This document shows positions 28,176 through 36,559 of a stretch of 64,000 nucleotides of DNA, in pieces. Position 1 is the stretch's first letter, and each line of letters opens with the position of its first letter. The notes under the pieces are model-generated. The model ran no database searches. It saw only the letters and a list, made by a program, of their open reading frames with translations, and was not told the DNA's origin. Made by a program: the position numbers and the translations under genes. The stretch is from JAKPUX01 sp035353815 (GTDB lineage Bacteria > Zhuqueibacterota > Zhuqueibacteria > Residuimicrobiales > Residuimicrobiaceae). Location of the stretch: NCBI GenBank assembly GCA_035353815.1, contig DAOQAG010000004.1:1-64000 (forward strand). The letters are read 5' to 3'.

Positions 28176-30746
28176 TTACGGTTGCGACCCGACGTCGAGC
28201 CGGCAGCCGGCGAGGATGCGCCGGCCGATCTCCCGGGCCGCGGGGTCGTTCAGTTCCCCGCCGGTCCGGCCCGAGGCATCGATCCAGATCACATTGCGGG
28301 CATTGAAAAGGTTGCGGAGATCCAGGTAGAATTCGATCGGGCTCTGCCAGATGGTGCCCGGCCGATCCGCGCCGCCTGGACGGAAGATTTTGGCGATCCG
28401 CAGATCCAGGGTCTGGCTGGTGGGCATGCGGCGGTTGTTGGGCAGGAAGAGCACTTCCTGGTTCCGGGGTGTGAATCCATCCGCAGAAGGATAGTAGGTG
28501 TACGGCCGGCCGCTGTGGTAGCGCCAGACGATATTCATCCGCACCGCGCGCGGCAGGGAAAAATCGAGGTCGGCCGTCACGGAGTGACGCTGGTCCCAGC
28601 TCAGGTAATAGGGCGAGTTGGCGATCGGGAAGCCCCACTGGGCATAGTTGAGACCCTGATCCTCCCTTTCGCTCAGGCCTTTGGCCTCCATCAGGGTGTA
28701 GGAGAGGGTACCGGTCATCCATTTGCCCTTTTCCCGGCTGATGGTGAATTCGAAACCGTGGGCATCGGCGTAGGGGGTATTGACGTACTCGGCAAAGCCA
28801 TAATCTCCGGCGATACGGCTGTTGGCGGAGACAAAGGTCTTGGTGTCGATCTGGTCGGTGGTCTCCTTCTGGAAATAGAGGGCCGAGCCGACCCAGTTTT
28901 CATAAAAATTATGGCGGATGCTGATCTCCAGGGCGCTGGTCTTCTCCGCGAGCAGATCGGGATTGCCGCGCAGCACCTTGACCCCGCGCGCAAAATCGAC
29001 GTTATCGAGTCCCGAATAGAGGTGCTCGAAGAGCGGAAATTGCACATAGCGGCCCCAGTTGATGAAGAAAAAGCTTTTGTCGGTGAAGGGGAAGGCGAAG
29101 CCGATGCGCGGACTCAGGTGCTGGCTCAATCTGGCCGGCACGGAGCTCTTGACCTGCTCCTCATACTCGTCCTTGCCGACCGGGATCAGTTCCACCGCCG
29201 GCCGGCGGGCGCGGGGATCCAGGAAATCATAGCGCAAACCGACCGAGATCACCGAACGGGTGGCGGGCGACTCGAATTTGTCCTGAATATAAAAGGACCC
29301 GGTCCGGGGATAGTAGCGATATCGGGTCGAGTAGTTGAGCATCGCCTGATCGACCAGCGGCCGGCCGAAATAGGAGAGCTGCGGCTCCATCTTGATGAGC
29401 TGGGAATTGATATCATGGTATTTGAATTCCATGCCCGCTTTGAAAAGATGCGCCTGGCGCCATTGGTTGGTCACCTCGGCCTTGAAGGTGGTGCTGTTCT
29501 GGCGCGTATCCGCCCACCAGATGCGATCGCCGCTGACGACATAGAGCAGGTAAAAGTCATATTGCCAGGGCTCGCCGCGCACCGAATCCGCTGCGCCCTC
29601 GCCGATCCGCGTGCGCATCTGATTGTGACTGAGGCTGAGTGAATAGAAGAGCCGCGGCGTCAGGGTATGCGTCCAGAACAGGGTGCCGCGATAGCTGGCG
29701 TTGCGGCGCAGCGGCAGGCCGTCGAGATCGTAGCGCCAGCTGAAGGCATAATCGCGCTGGCGCTTGAGGGAGTAGAGGAATTGGCCGGTGAGGCGTTTGT
29801 CGGCGGTGAAGAGCCAATCCATCTTGCCCATGCCATACAGCTCCTTCTGGATCGGCTGGGCGTAGAAGTACTGCAGATCCTGCCACCAGCGCGTACCGGA
29901 GAGGAGGAGGGTGTTGGCGAGGAAGAAGGTGGCTTTGTTCGCAATCAGGGGTCCGCTTGCTGTGACCTCCGCCTCGGTGGTTTTGCTGTTCTGGGTGCCG
30001 CCGAATAGCCTGTCGTCGGCCAGGCGCAGCTGCAGGCGGGGCCGCTGCTCGCCGCTGCGGGTGATGATATTGACGATGCCGGAGAGGGCCTGGCCGTATT
30101 CCGCGTCGAAGCCGCCGGTCTTGACGCTGAGCTGGGAGATCGCGCTCTTGGGCATCTCCATGCCGATCCCGCCGCTGATGGCATCCTGGATGGGCAGGCC
30201 GTCGACGAGATAGAGCACTTCGCGCGTCCGGCCGCCGCGGATGTGGCCGTCGGCGGTCGTCCCCGGCTGCAAACCGACGACATCCTGAAATTTCGCGATC
30301 GGCAGATTCTCCAGCTGCCGGGCGCTTTTCTCATAGGCGGTGCCGGTGACGTCGGTCTGGATCACCGGCCGCACGGCGGTCACCTCCACGCCCTGCATTT
30401 CGATAGGAGCGGCTTCGAGCCGGATCTCGAGCTTGGTCTTGAGATCGGGAAGGATGGTGACCTCTTTGTAGACGACACTGCGATAGCCGAGCAGGGAGGC
30501 GCGCACCTGATAGAGTCCGGCGCGCAGATTGGGAATGACAAAGCGCCCCTCCGGGTCCGAGATGCTCCCCTGGCGGGTCTCGAGGATGACCAGGGTGGCG
30601 CCGGGGAGGGGCGCACCGCTCGCGGCATCGCGGACGCTGCCCTCAAGACGGCCGGTGGTGCCGGCGGTCAAGGGTTGGGGAGAGACGAACCAGCCTGCCA
30701 CGGCCAGAAGCAGGGGGGCGGCGATGCGGAAGGGATGCAAGGTCAT
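28176..30746 (-). CDS. TonB-dependent outer-membrane receptor with CarboxypepD_reg domain
   Basis: About 856 residues. After a signal peptide (MTLHPFRIAAPLLLAVAG to PLTAG) comes a carboxypeptidase-regulatory-like domain (GRLEGSVRDAASGAPLPGAT to about residue 95), then the plug (VVGLQPGTTADGHIRGGR, YLVDGLP, GGFDAEYGQALSGIVNIITR) and a C-terminal barrel with outer-membrane strands. These proteins import large nutrients or metal chelates with TonB energy. Ligand unknown. The start at 30746 is chosen for the signal peptide; an in-frame start at 30824 exists and neither has a good ribosome site. Its promoter lies near a 42-bp repeat array. Confidence 0.9.
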   Translation of the reverse strand: MTLHPFRIAAPLLLAVAGWFVSPQPLTAGTTGRLEGSVRDAASGAPLPGATLVILETRQGSISDPEGRFVIPNLRAGLYQVRASLLGYRSVVYKEVTILPDLKTKLEIRLEAAPIEMQGVEVTAVRPVIQTDVTGTAYEKSARQLENLPIAKFQDVVGLQPGTTADGHIRGGRTREVLYLVDGLPIQDAISGGIGMEMPKSAISQLSVKTGGFDAEYGQALSGIVNIITRSGEQRPRLQLRLADDRLFGGTQNSKTTEAEVTASGPLIANKATFFLANTLLLSGTRWWQDLQYFYAQPIQKELYGMGKMDWLFTADKRLTGQFLYSLKRQRDYAFSWRYDLDGLPLRRNASYRGTLFWTHTLTPRLFYSLSLSHNQMRTRIGEGAADSVRGEPWQYDFYLLYVVSGDRIWWADTRQNSTTFKAEVTNQWRQAHLFKAGMEFKYHDINSQLIKMEPQLSYFGRPLVDQAMLNYSTRYRYYPRTGSFYIQDKFESPATRSVISVGLRYDFLDPRARRPAVELIPVGKDEYEEQVKSSVPARLSQHLSPRIGFAFPFTDKSFFFINWGRYVQFPLFEHLYSGLDNVDFARGVKVLRGNPDLLAEKTSALEISIRHNFYENWVGSALYFQKETTDQIDTKTFVSANSRIAGDYGFAEYVNTPYADAHGFEFTISREKGKWMTGTLSYTLMEAKGLSEREDQGLNYAQWGFPIANSPYYLSWDQRHSVTADLDFSLPRAVRMNIVWRYHSGRPYTYYPSADGFTPRNQEVLFLPNNRRMPTSQTLDLRIAKIFRPGGADRPGTIWQSPIEFYLDLRNLFNARNVIWIDASGRTGGELNDPAAREIGRRILAGCRLDVGSQP

Positions 30747-30869
30747 GGCTTCATACCCGTCCAGTCTTGGTCTGCACGGCGACCCGTCCCGCTGCGGGAG
30801 CGGATCCGGAAGAATATTCCTCATAGTATAAGGTTATTTACCATAACTTCCAATGGCAAAATTCCTAGG

Positions 30870-31236
30870 GTACCCCCCGAAATCTTGTTCCCACCTGACA
30901 TTTCGCGCGGTGTACCCCCCGAAATCTTGTTCCCACCTGACATTTCGCGCGGTGTACCCCCCCGAAATCTTGTTCCCACCTGACATTTCGCGCGGTGTAC
31001 CCCCCGAAATCTNNNNNNNNNNNNNNNNNNNNNNNNNNNNNNNNNNNNNNNNNNNNNNNNNNNNNNNNNNNNNNNNNNNNNNNNNNNNNNNNNNNNNNNN
31101 NNNNNNNNNNNNCCCCCCGAAATCTTGTTCCCACCTGACATTTCGCGCGGTGTACCCCCCGAAATCTTGTTCCCACCTGACATTTCGCGCGGTGTACCCC
31201 CCCGAAATCTTGTTCCCACCTGACATTTCGCGCGGT
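30870..31236. repeat. 42-bp tandem repeat array, interrupted by an assembly gap
   Basis: Units of 42 bp beginning GTACCCCCCGAAATCTTG, continuing TTCCCACCTGACATTTCG and ending CGCGGT, follow head to tail from 30870, 30912, 30954 and 30997, and again on the far side of the gap to 31236. All visible units are identical except for six or seven C. Each unit holds an inverted repeat CGAAAT / ATTTCG. The copy number is unknown because the gap falls inside. It occupies the space between a TonB receptor and a divergent esterase. Confidence 0.95.
31013..31112. other. Assembly gap (100 N) inside the 42-bp repeat array
   Basis: Placeholder gap with the same repeat unit on both flanks, the usual result of an unresolved tandem array. 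Confidence 0.98.
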
Positions 31237-31628
31237 ACTCTTTACAGGCTTTTATCACCCCTAGCCCACTATTTTTAATTATATTAAAGCTGGGTGGGAC
31301 CCGGTTTTCGGGGGGTGTCCAACAAAATTTTCGCACGGTTTTTCCCTGCTTTTCCCTGTGCCCGTGCGGCGCCGCGGCCGCAAAGGCGGGCAGGGCCTCG
31401 GGACGGGCCGCGCCCGGGAAAGTGCCGGCTTTGCAGCCAGCCGCGCCGCGGCGTCGCAGTCCCCGATTTTAGCAGATTTCGCCACAGCTGCGCTGAAGAG
31501 GCTTGCCGCTCAGCTCAGGAATGTGTATATTAGGCGCACATTTCCTGGTGGGGTACGCCTGAACCTTTTGATCCTGTTGGGACCGGATCGCTCGACCTGG
31601 GCGCTCCAATCAGCATGATGAGGTAGAG
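31237..31628. other. Divergent intergenic region upstream of the esterase
   Basis: About 390 bases. It holds the inverted array unit, an AT-rich stretch at 31270-31290, and a 23-bp copy (31560-31582) of the esterase gene start. No ORF with protein support is seen. Confidence 0.5.
31291..31316 (-). repeat. Diverged inverted single copy of the array unit
   Basis: GGGTGGGACCCGG then TTTTCGGGGGGT resembles the reverse complement of the array unit (GGTGGGAACAAGA then TTTCGGGGGGT). It lies about 55 bases beyond the array, in opposite orientation. Confidence 0.6.
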
Positions 31629-31652
31629 ATGAACCTTTTGATCCTGTTGGGA
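31560..31652 (+). repeat. 23-bp direct repeat of the esterase gene start
   Basis: TGAACCTTTTGATCCTGTTG and the next three bases (GGA) occur identically at 31560-31582 and 31630-31652, 70 bases apart. The second copy is the esterase start (MNLLILLG). The first copy has CTG in place of ATG. Confidence 0.92.
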
Positions 31653-33077
31653 GTGGCCGTGACCCTGGGCACGACCGGCTTCAACGAATTTTTACAGTAC
31701 GTGCAGAGCCTGCCGGAAGCGCAGCGGCAGGCGGCCGCCGACAGTTTTATGCAGATGACCGGCCCGCTGCCCCTGGTCGAGGCCGATTCGATCGCCTGGT
31801 ACCTCTACCGCGGCAGCGCCGCGACGGTGACCATCCCGGGCGACGCCAACGGCTGGGACAGCAATGCCCTGCCCATGACACGGATCGCCGGCACCACCCT
31901 CTTCTATGCCCGGCAGGTCTATGAGACCGATGCCCGTCTCGACTATAAATTCGTGATCAACAACAGCAGCTGGATCCTCGATCCCCGCAATCCCAACCAG
32001 TGCGCCGGTGGCTACGGCCCCAACTCCGAGCTGCGCATGCCCGGCTATCCGGCAGCACGCGAGTGCGCCGCCGATCCCGGTGTCGCATCGGGGCGGATCG
32101 AGCAGGGCAGCATCACCAGCGCCATCCTCAAGAATACCCGCCCCCTGCGCATCTACCTGCCGGCCGGCTATGATCCGGCGCGGCCGGGCGGCTATCCGGT
32201 CGTCCTCTTCCATGACGGCCTCGAATATATTTCCCTCGGCGCGGCTAAAACTGTGCTCGACAATCTCATCGGCTGGCGGCGCATCGCTCCGGTCATCGCG
32301 GTCTTTGTCCCGCCCGTCAGCGCTTCGCAGCGCATTGAGGAGTACAGCGGGTCCACGGCGGCCAACTTTGAACGCTTCATCCTCGAAGAGGTCATGGCCC
32401 AGGTCGATTCCTCCTGGAATACCGCGAAGGACCCGGCAGCGCGGGCGATGCTTGGGCCCTCCCTTGCCGCCCTGATCTCGGCACAGATCGTCTTCCATCA
32501 CCCTGAAGCCTTCGGGCTTGCCGGGCTCTATTCCCCGGCGATGTGGCCGAACGACCGTGCGCTGCTCAATGATCTGCTCGCCGCCGCTGCGCCCTTCACC
32601 CGCTGCTATATCGATGTCGGCAGCTACGAGCCCTCGCTGTTCGGGGATGCCGTCCGGTTGTATGAGCATCTGCGCGGCGAGGAGGCGAGCGTCAAATTCC
32701 GCGTCTGGCATGAAGGGCACAGCTGGGGAAGCTGGCGCGCCCATCTGGACGAAGCGCTCGAGTTTTTCTTTCCCCCGGCTTCAGGCGTCGAGCGCATCAG
32801 CAGCCAAGAGCCCGGGCAGTTCACCCTTTTTCCCGCCTACCCCAACCCCTTCAATGCCGCACTGACGCTCGAGTTTGATCTGCCGCGCGCCGCGGAGGTC
32901 TCTTTGCAGCTCTTCAACCTCCAGGGCGCCGAGGTGGAGCGGCTCGTCGAGGGCGAGCTGGCGTCGGGCCGTTATCGCTTCCGCTGGGACGCTGCCGGGC
33001 AGCCGAGCGGTCTCTATTTTTACCGGCTGCGCGCGGCGGCGCAGATTCGCACCGGCAAGGCCTTGCTGATACGCTGA
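31629..33077 (+). CDS. Secreted enterochelin-esterase-like hydrolase with sorting domain
   Basis: 482 residues. A short hydrophobic N-terminus (MNLLILLGVAVTLGTTG) suggests export. Residues 55-125 form a CBM48/E-set-like domain (VTIPGDANGWD, LDYKFVINNSSWILDPRN). The esterase domain (165-385) has LRIYLPAGYDP, VVLFHDGLEYI and a nucleophile elbow LGPSLAALIS (Ser near 278, with Ala where Gly is usual), and a His in WHEGHSWGSW (near 364), as in Fes and IroE. The final 80 residues begin AYPNPFNA and end KALLIR, a type IX sorting domain. It may cleave siderophore or carbohydrate esters. It is divergent from the TonB receptor. Confidence 0.87.
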   Translation: MNLLILLGVAVTLGTTGFNEFLQYVQSLPEAQRQAAADSFMQMTGPLPLVEADSIAWYLYRGSAATVTIPGDANGWDSNALPMTRIAGTTLFYARQVYETDARLDYKFVINNSSWILDPRNPNQCAGGYGPNSELRMPGYPAARECAADPGVASGRIEQGSITSAILKNTRPLRIYLPAGYDPARPGGYPVVLFHDGLEYISLGAAKTVLDNLIGWRRIAPVIAVFVPPVSASQRIEEYSGSTAANFERFILEEVMAQVDSSWNTAKDPAARAMLGPSLAALISAQIVFHHPEAFGLAGLYSPAMWPNDRALLNDLLAAAAPFTRCYIDVGSYEPSLFGDAVRLYEHLRGEEASVKFRVWHEGHSWGSWRAHLDEALEFFFPPASGVERISSQEPGQFTLFPAYPNPFNAALTLEFDLPRAAEVSLQLFNLQGAEVERLVEGELASGRYRFRWDAAGQPSGLYFYRLRAAAQIRTGKALLIR

Positions 33078-33105
33078 CGAGAAGATGGACATGCAGGAGG
33101 AACCC

Positions 33106-33858
33106 ATGATTGGACTCAGGGACAAGGTGGTACTGATCACCGGGGCCTCGCGCGGCATCGGCCGGGCGGCGGCGGAGATATTCGGCCGCTACGGGGCGCG
33201 CGTTGCCATCAATTACCACCATCATGCGGAAGCGGCGGCAGAGGTGCTCGCCGCCGTGGAAGCCGCGGGCGGTGAGGGGATGCTGGCCGGCGCCGACGTC
33301 AGTGAGGCCGCGGCGGTACGCGAGATGGTCGCCGCCATCGTCGCCAAATGGGGCCGCATCGATGTGCTGGTCAACAATGCCGGGGTGTGGCTGCCGGCGC
33401 CGATCGACCGCTTTCCCCTCGAAACCTACCGCCGCACCTTGGCCATCAACCTCGACGGCGTGATCTTTTGCACCGAGGCGGTGGTGCCGCTGATGATCCG
33501 GCAGGGGGGAGGACGGATCATCAATATCTCCTCGACCGCCGGGCAGCGCGGCGAGCCGGTCTATTCCCCCTATGCGGCGAGCAAGGGCGCGGTGATCAGC
33601 CTGACCAAATCCCATGCCGTCGAGCTGGCTCGCCACAACATTCAGGTCAACAGTGTCGCCCCCGGCTGGGTCGATACCGAGATGTCGGCGGCGGCGATCG
33701 CGAACGAGCAGGAGACCATCCTGCGCACCATCCCGATGCGCCGCCCGGGCCGGGCGGAAGAGATCGCCTGGCCGATCGTTTTTCTCGCCTCCGACGGCGC
33801 CAGCTATATCACCGGCGAGATTTTCAACATCAACGGCGGCTCGGTGCTCTGCGGCTGA
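33106..33858 (+). CDS. Short-chain dehydrogenase/reductase (FabG-like)
   Basis: 250 residues. The classical SDR set is complete: TGASRGIG for NAD(P), NNAG, catalytic Ser in ISSTAG and YxxxK in YAASKGA; the C-terminus IFNINGGSVLCG is typical of 3-oxoacyl-ACP reductases. Basic residues after the second strand cannot settle NADP versus NAD. The start is set by AGGAGG five bases upstream (a second ATG 21 bases earlier lacks one). It begins 28 bases after the esterase, so it may be co-transcribed. No fatty-acid genes lie beside it, so the substrate is open. Confidence 0.88.
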   Translation: MIGLRDKVVLITGASRGIGRAAAEIFGRYGARVAINYHHHAEAAAEVLAAVEAAGGEGMLAGADVSEAAAVREMVAAIVAKWGRIDVLVNNAGVWLPAPIDRFPLETYRRTLAINLDGVIFCTEAVVPLMIRQGGGRIINISSTAGQRGEPVYSPYAASKGAVISLTKSHAVELARHNIQVNSVAPGWVDTEMSAAAIANEQETILRTIPMRRPGRAEEIAWPIVFLASDGASYITGEIFNINGGSVLCG

Positions 33859-34044
33859 GCCGCCGCGGCGGCGCAAACCAGGCCGCCCTGCGGCAGCCGC
33901 GCCGTGGTGGCGCCGCCTCGGGCCTGCTCTGCCGCCGAGGAAAGCCACTGCCGGGCCAGCGCCGCCGTCCCGCCTCCCGACCGGGGCGGCAGCGCCGTAG
34001 CCGCAGCGCCCCTCCCAAAAATGCCGCAAACTCCTAAAAAAATC

Positions 34045-34073
34045 TTGCAATAAAGCAATTTTTTCCCTATTTT
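34045..34073 (+). promoter_or_regulatory. Probable sigma-70-type promoter of the ffh operon
   Basis: TTGCAA and TATTTT are separated by 17 bases in an AT-rich stretch that stands out from GC-rich surroundings, about 30 bases before ffh. Confidence 0.55.
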
Positions 34074-34102
34074 TATTGGCTGTATCATTTTGAGGAATTG
34101 GT

Positions 34103-35428
34103 TTGCGCATGTTCCAGGAATTGAGTGAAAAGCTTGAGGGTGTCCTCCGCAACCTGCGTGGCCAAGGCAAGCTGACGGAAAAGAATATCGCCGAGAGCAT
34201 GCGCGAAGTGCGCCGGGTTCTGCTGGAAGCCGACGTCAACTATAAAGTAGCCAAACAGTTCATCGCCGAAGTGGAGCAGCGGGCACTCGGCCAGGAGGTG
34301 CTGCGCAGCATCACTCCCGGGCAGATGGTGGTCAAGATCATTTATGATGAAATGACCCGGCTGCTGGGAGAGAAAGAGGCGCCGCTGCTCTTCGGCAAGG
34401 CCCTGCCCGCGGTCATTCTGCTCGCCGGTTTGCAGGGCTCCGGCAAGACGACCTTCGCCGGCAAGCTCGCCCGGCATCTCCGTAAAAAGGGCCGCAACCC
34501 GCTGATGGTCGCGGCCGATATTTACCGGCCTGCCGCTATCGAGCAGCTCAAGGTGCTCGGGCGCAGCCTGAATGTGCCGGTTTACGCGGAGGAGAGCCGG
34601 GATGCCGCAGCGATTGCGCAGCACGGACTCGACCATGCGCGCAAAAATCTGCTCGATACCGCGATCATCGATACCGCCGGCCGCCTCCATATCGATGCGG
34701 AGATGATGGCGGAAGTGGCGCGCATCAAGGAGGCCACCGCCGCCGCGGAGATCCTCTTCGTCGCCGACAGCATGACCGGTCAGGACGCCGTGACCACGGC
34801 CCGCGCCTTTCTCGAGCAGCTTGATTTTACCGGCGTTGTGCTGACCAAGATGGACGGGGATGCCCGCGGCGGCGCCGCGCTGTCGATACGCGCGGTCACC
34901 GGCAAGCCGATCAAGTTCGTCAGCGCCGGAGAAAAGCTGGATGAACTCGAGCCCTTTTATCCCGACCGCCTGGCCTCGCGCATTCTCGGCATGGGCGACG
35001 TGGTCAGCCTCGTCGAAAAAGCCCAGGAAGCCGTGGACCTGGACAAGGCGGTCAAGCTGGAGAAAAAGCTGCGGCGGGCGGAGTTCAATCTCGAGGATTT
35101 TCTCGACCAGCTCCAGCAGCTCAAGCGCATGGGACCCCTGCAGGAGATTCTCGCGATGATTCCCGGGGCCCAGACCAGGGCCTTCAAGGGGATGCAGGTC
35201 GATGACAAGGCTCTGGTGCGTGTGGAAGCGATCATCCACTCGATGACGATGCAGGAGCGCAACAACCCGAACATCATCAATGGCAGCCGCCGCAAACGCA
35301 TCGCCCGCGGCAGCGGCACCAGCGTCCAGGATGTCAATCGGGTGCTCAACCAGTTCAGTATGATAGTGAAAATGATGAAAACCATGAAGCATGGGGGCAG
35401 GGGTATGCGCCTGCCCATGGGATTTTAA
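34103..35428 (+). CDS. ffh: Signal recognition particle protein Ffh
   Basis: 441 residues from TTG at 34103, or 439 from ATG at 34109; GAGG is well spaced only for the TTG. Ffh binds signal sequences and SRP RNA and delivers ribosomes to FtsY. The N domain has LSEKLEGVLRNLRGQGKLTE; the G domain has GLQGSGKTTFAGKLA, DTAGRLHID and TKMDGDARGGAALS; the M domain has Met-rich helices and the RNA-binding region NPNIINGSRRKRIARGSGT. First gene of a run with rpsP, rimM, trmD and rplS. No SRP RNA gene is evident in the window. Confidence 0.97.
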   Translation: MRMFQELSEKLEGVLRNLRGQGKLTEKNIAESMREVRRVLLEADVNYKVAKQFIAEVEQRALGQEVLRSITPGQMVVKIIYDEMTRLLGEKEAPLLFGKALPAVILLAGLQGSGKTTFAGKLARHLRKKGRNPLMVAADIYRPAAIEQLKVLGRSLNVPVYAEESRDAAAIAQHGLDHARKNLLDTAIIDTAGRLHIDAEMMAEVARIKEATAAAEILFVADSMTGQDAVTTARAFLEQLDFTGVVLTKMDGDARGGAALSIRAVTGKPIKFVSAGEKLDELEPFYPDRLASRILGMGDVVSLVEKAQEAVDLDKAVKLEKKLRRAEFNLEDFLDQLQQLKRMGPLQEILAMIPGAQTRAFKGMQVDDKALVRVEAIIHSMTMQERNNPNIINGSRRKRIARGSGTSVQDVNRVLNQFSMIVKMMKTMKHGGRGMRLPMGF

Positions 35429-35443
35429 CCGAAGGAGATCACG

Positions 35444-35983
35444 TTGTCTGTAAAGCTGAGATTAAGCCGCATCGGTAAGAAGAAGCAGCCCTATTACCGT
35501 ATCGTCGCCATCGATTCCAAATCCTCCCGCGATGGCTCTTATCTGGACAAGATCGGCCACTACAATCCTGTCACCCAGCCGGCCGAGCTGACCATCGACC
35601 GCGCCAAGGCCCTGATGTGGCTGAACGACGGCGCGATCCCCTCCGATACGGTCAACAGCCTGTTCCGCCGCCAGGGCATCCTGCACGAGTGGGATCTGCG
35701 CAAGCGCGGCATCGGCGACGAAAAGGTGGCCGAAGAGCTGGGCAAGTGGCAGGATGCTCAGGTGCAGCGCGGCAAGCGCGAAGAGGCCAAAATGGCCATG
35801 GCCAAGCGCGAGACCGAAGCCAAAAAACCGGCCAAGTCCGAGCCCGCCCCCGAAACCAAAGCGCCGGTGGAAGCCGCTGCGCCGGCGGTCGAGGCGGATA
35901 TTGTGGTTGAAGAAGCCGCGCCGGCTGCCGCAGAGACGGCCCCCGCTGCCGAAGAGAGCACCGAACCGAAGAGCGAAGCCTGA
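35444..35983 (+). CDS. rpsP: 30S ribosomal protein S16 with long acidic tail
   Basis: 179 residues, roughly twice the usual 80-90. The first 80 are canonical (VKLRLSRIGKKKQPYYRIVA, SYLDKIGHYNP, DRAKALMWLNDGAIPSDTV). After a Lys/Glu-rich helix the last 65 residues are Ala/Pro/Glu-rich (for example APVEAAAPAVEADIVVEEAA) and likely disordered. The start is TTG with AAGGAG six bases upstream. The KH-domain gene often found between rpsP and rimM is absent. Confidence 0.95.
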   Translation: MSVKLRLSRIGKKKQPYYRIVAIDSKSSRDGSYLDKIGHYNPVTQPAELTIDRAKALMWLNDGAIPSDTVNSLFRRQGILHEWDLRKRGIGDEKVAEELGKWQDAQVQRGKREEAKMAMAKRETEAKKPAKSEPAPETKAPVEAAAPAVEADIVVEEAAPAAAETAPAAEESTEPKSEA

Positions 35984-36549
35984 GCGACGACCACCCTCCA
36001 TCGCCCCTGACCGGGACCGGCGCGCCGCCGTCCCGGACCCCGGAATATGTCGTCATCGGCCGCATTACACGGCCCCATGGCGTACGCGGAGCGCTGCGCG
36101 TCACCCCGATGACCGACGACCCCGGGCGTTTTCACAAGCTCAAACAGGTCTGGTTCAGCCGCGACGAGACGACGCGCACGCCCTTTACGATCGTGCGCGT
36201 GCAGCTTCAGCCGGATGGCGTGCTGCTGACGGTCGCCGGGATCGACGACCGCAATATGGCCGAAGCGTGGCGCGAGGCCTGGGTGGAAATCCCGGGCAGC
36301 GAGGTTATGCCCCTGCCCGAGGGCAAACATTATCTCTTCGAGATCATCGGCGTCCAGGTCGTCACCGAAGAGGGCACCGCCCTGGGCCAGGTGGTCGATA
36401 TCCTGCGCAATCCCGCGCATGATGTCTATGTGGTCCGTGGTGAAGAGCGCGAGTTTCTGATTCCGGCCGTTCCCGAGTTCATCCGGCAGATCGACAGCGA
36501 GACGGGCCTGATGATCATCCACGTCGTGGATGGCTTGCTCGATTTGTAA
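35980..36549 (+). CDS. rimM: 16S rRNA processing protein RimM, probable CTG start
   Basis: About 189 residues. RimM helps mature the 30S head and binds S19. Conserved N-terminal EYVVIGRITRPHGVRGALRV and the PRC-barrel half (YLFEIIGVQVVTEEG, VPEFIRQID) are clear. No ATG, GTG or TTG lies in frame between the stop at 35908-35910 and this conserved start. The first suitable codon is CTG at 35980, overlapping the rpsP stop as CTGA and giving a sensible N-terminus (M-SDDHPPSP). CTG at 36007 is an alternative. The first ATG (36109) is inside the conserved domain and would destroy it. Confidence 0.85.
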   Translation: MSDDHPPSPLTGTGAPPSRTPEYVVIGRITRPHGVRGALRVTPMTDDPGRFHKLKQVWFSRDETTRTPFTIVRVQLQPDGVLLTVAGIDDRNMAEAWREAWVEIPGSEVMPLPEGKHYLFEIIGVQVVTEEGTALGQVVDILRNPAHDVYVVRGEEREFLIPAVPEFIRQIDSETGLMIIHVVDGLLDL

Positions 36550-36559
36550 CGGAGTCATC

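Noticed and set aside
30870..31236. CRISPR array
   Set aside because: The 42-bp units follow one another directly with no variable spacers, and no cas genes are nearby.
30821..31336. Minus-strand repetitive protein (14-residue repeats) and plus-strand counterparts
   Set aside because: Open in several frames only because the unit length is a multiple of three; the C6/C7 differences break the frame, no ribosome site exists, and a gap interrupts it.
33859..34040. Small gene between the SDR and ffh
   Set aside because: Frames are Arg/Ala/Pro-rich shadows of GC-rich DNA with no ribosome site or motif.
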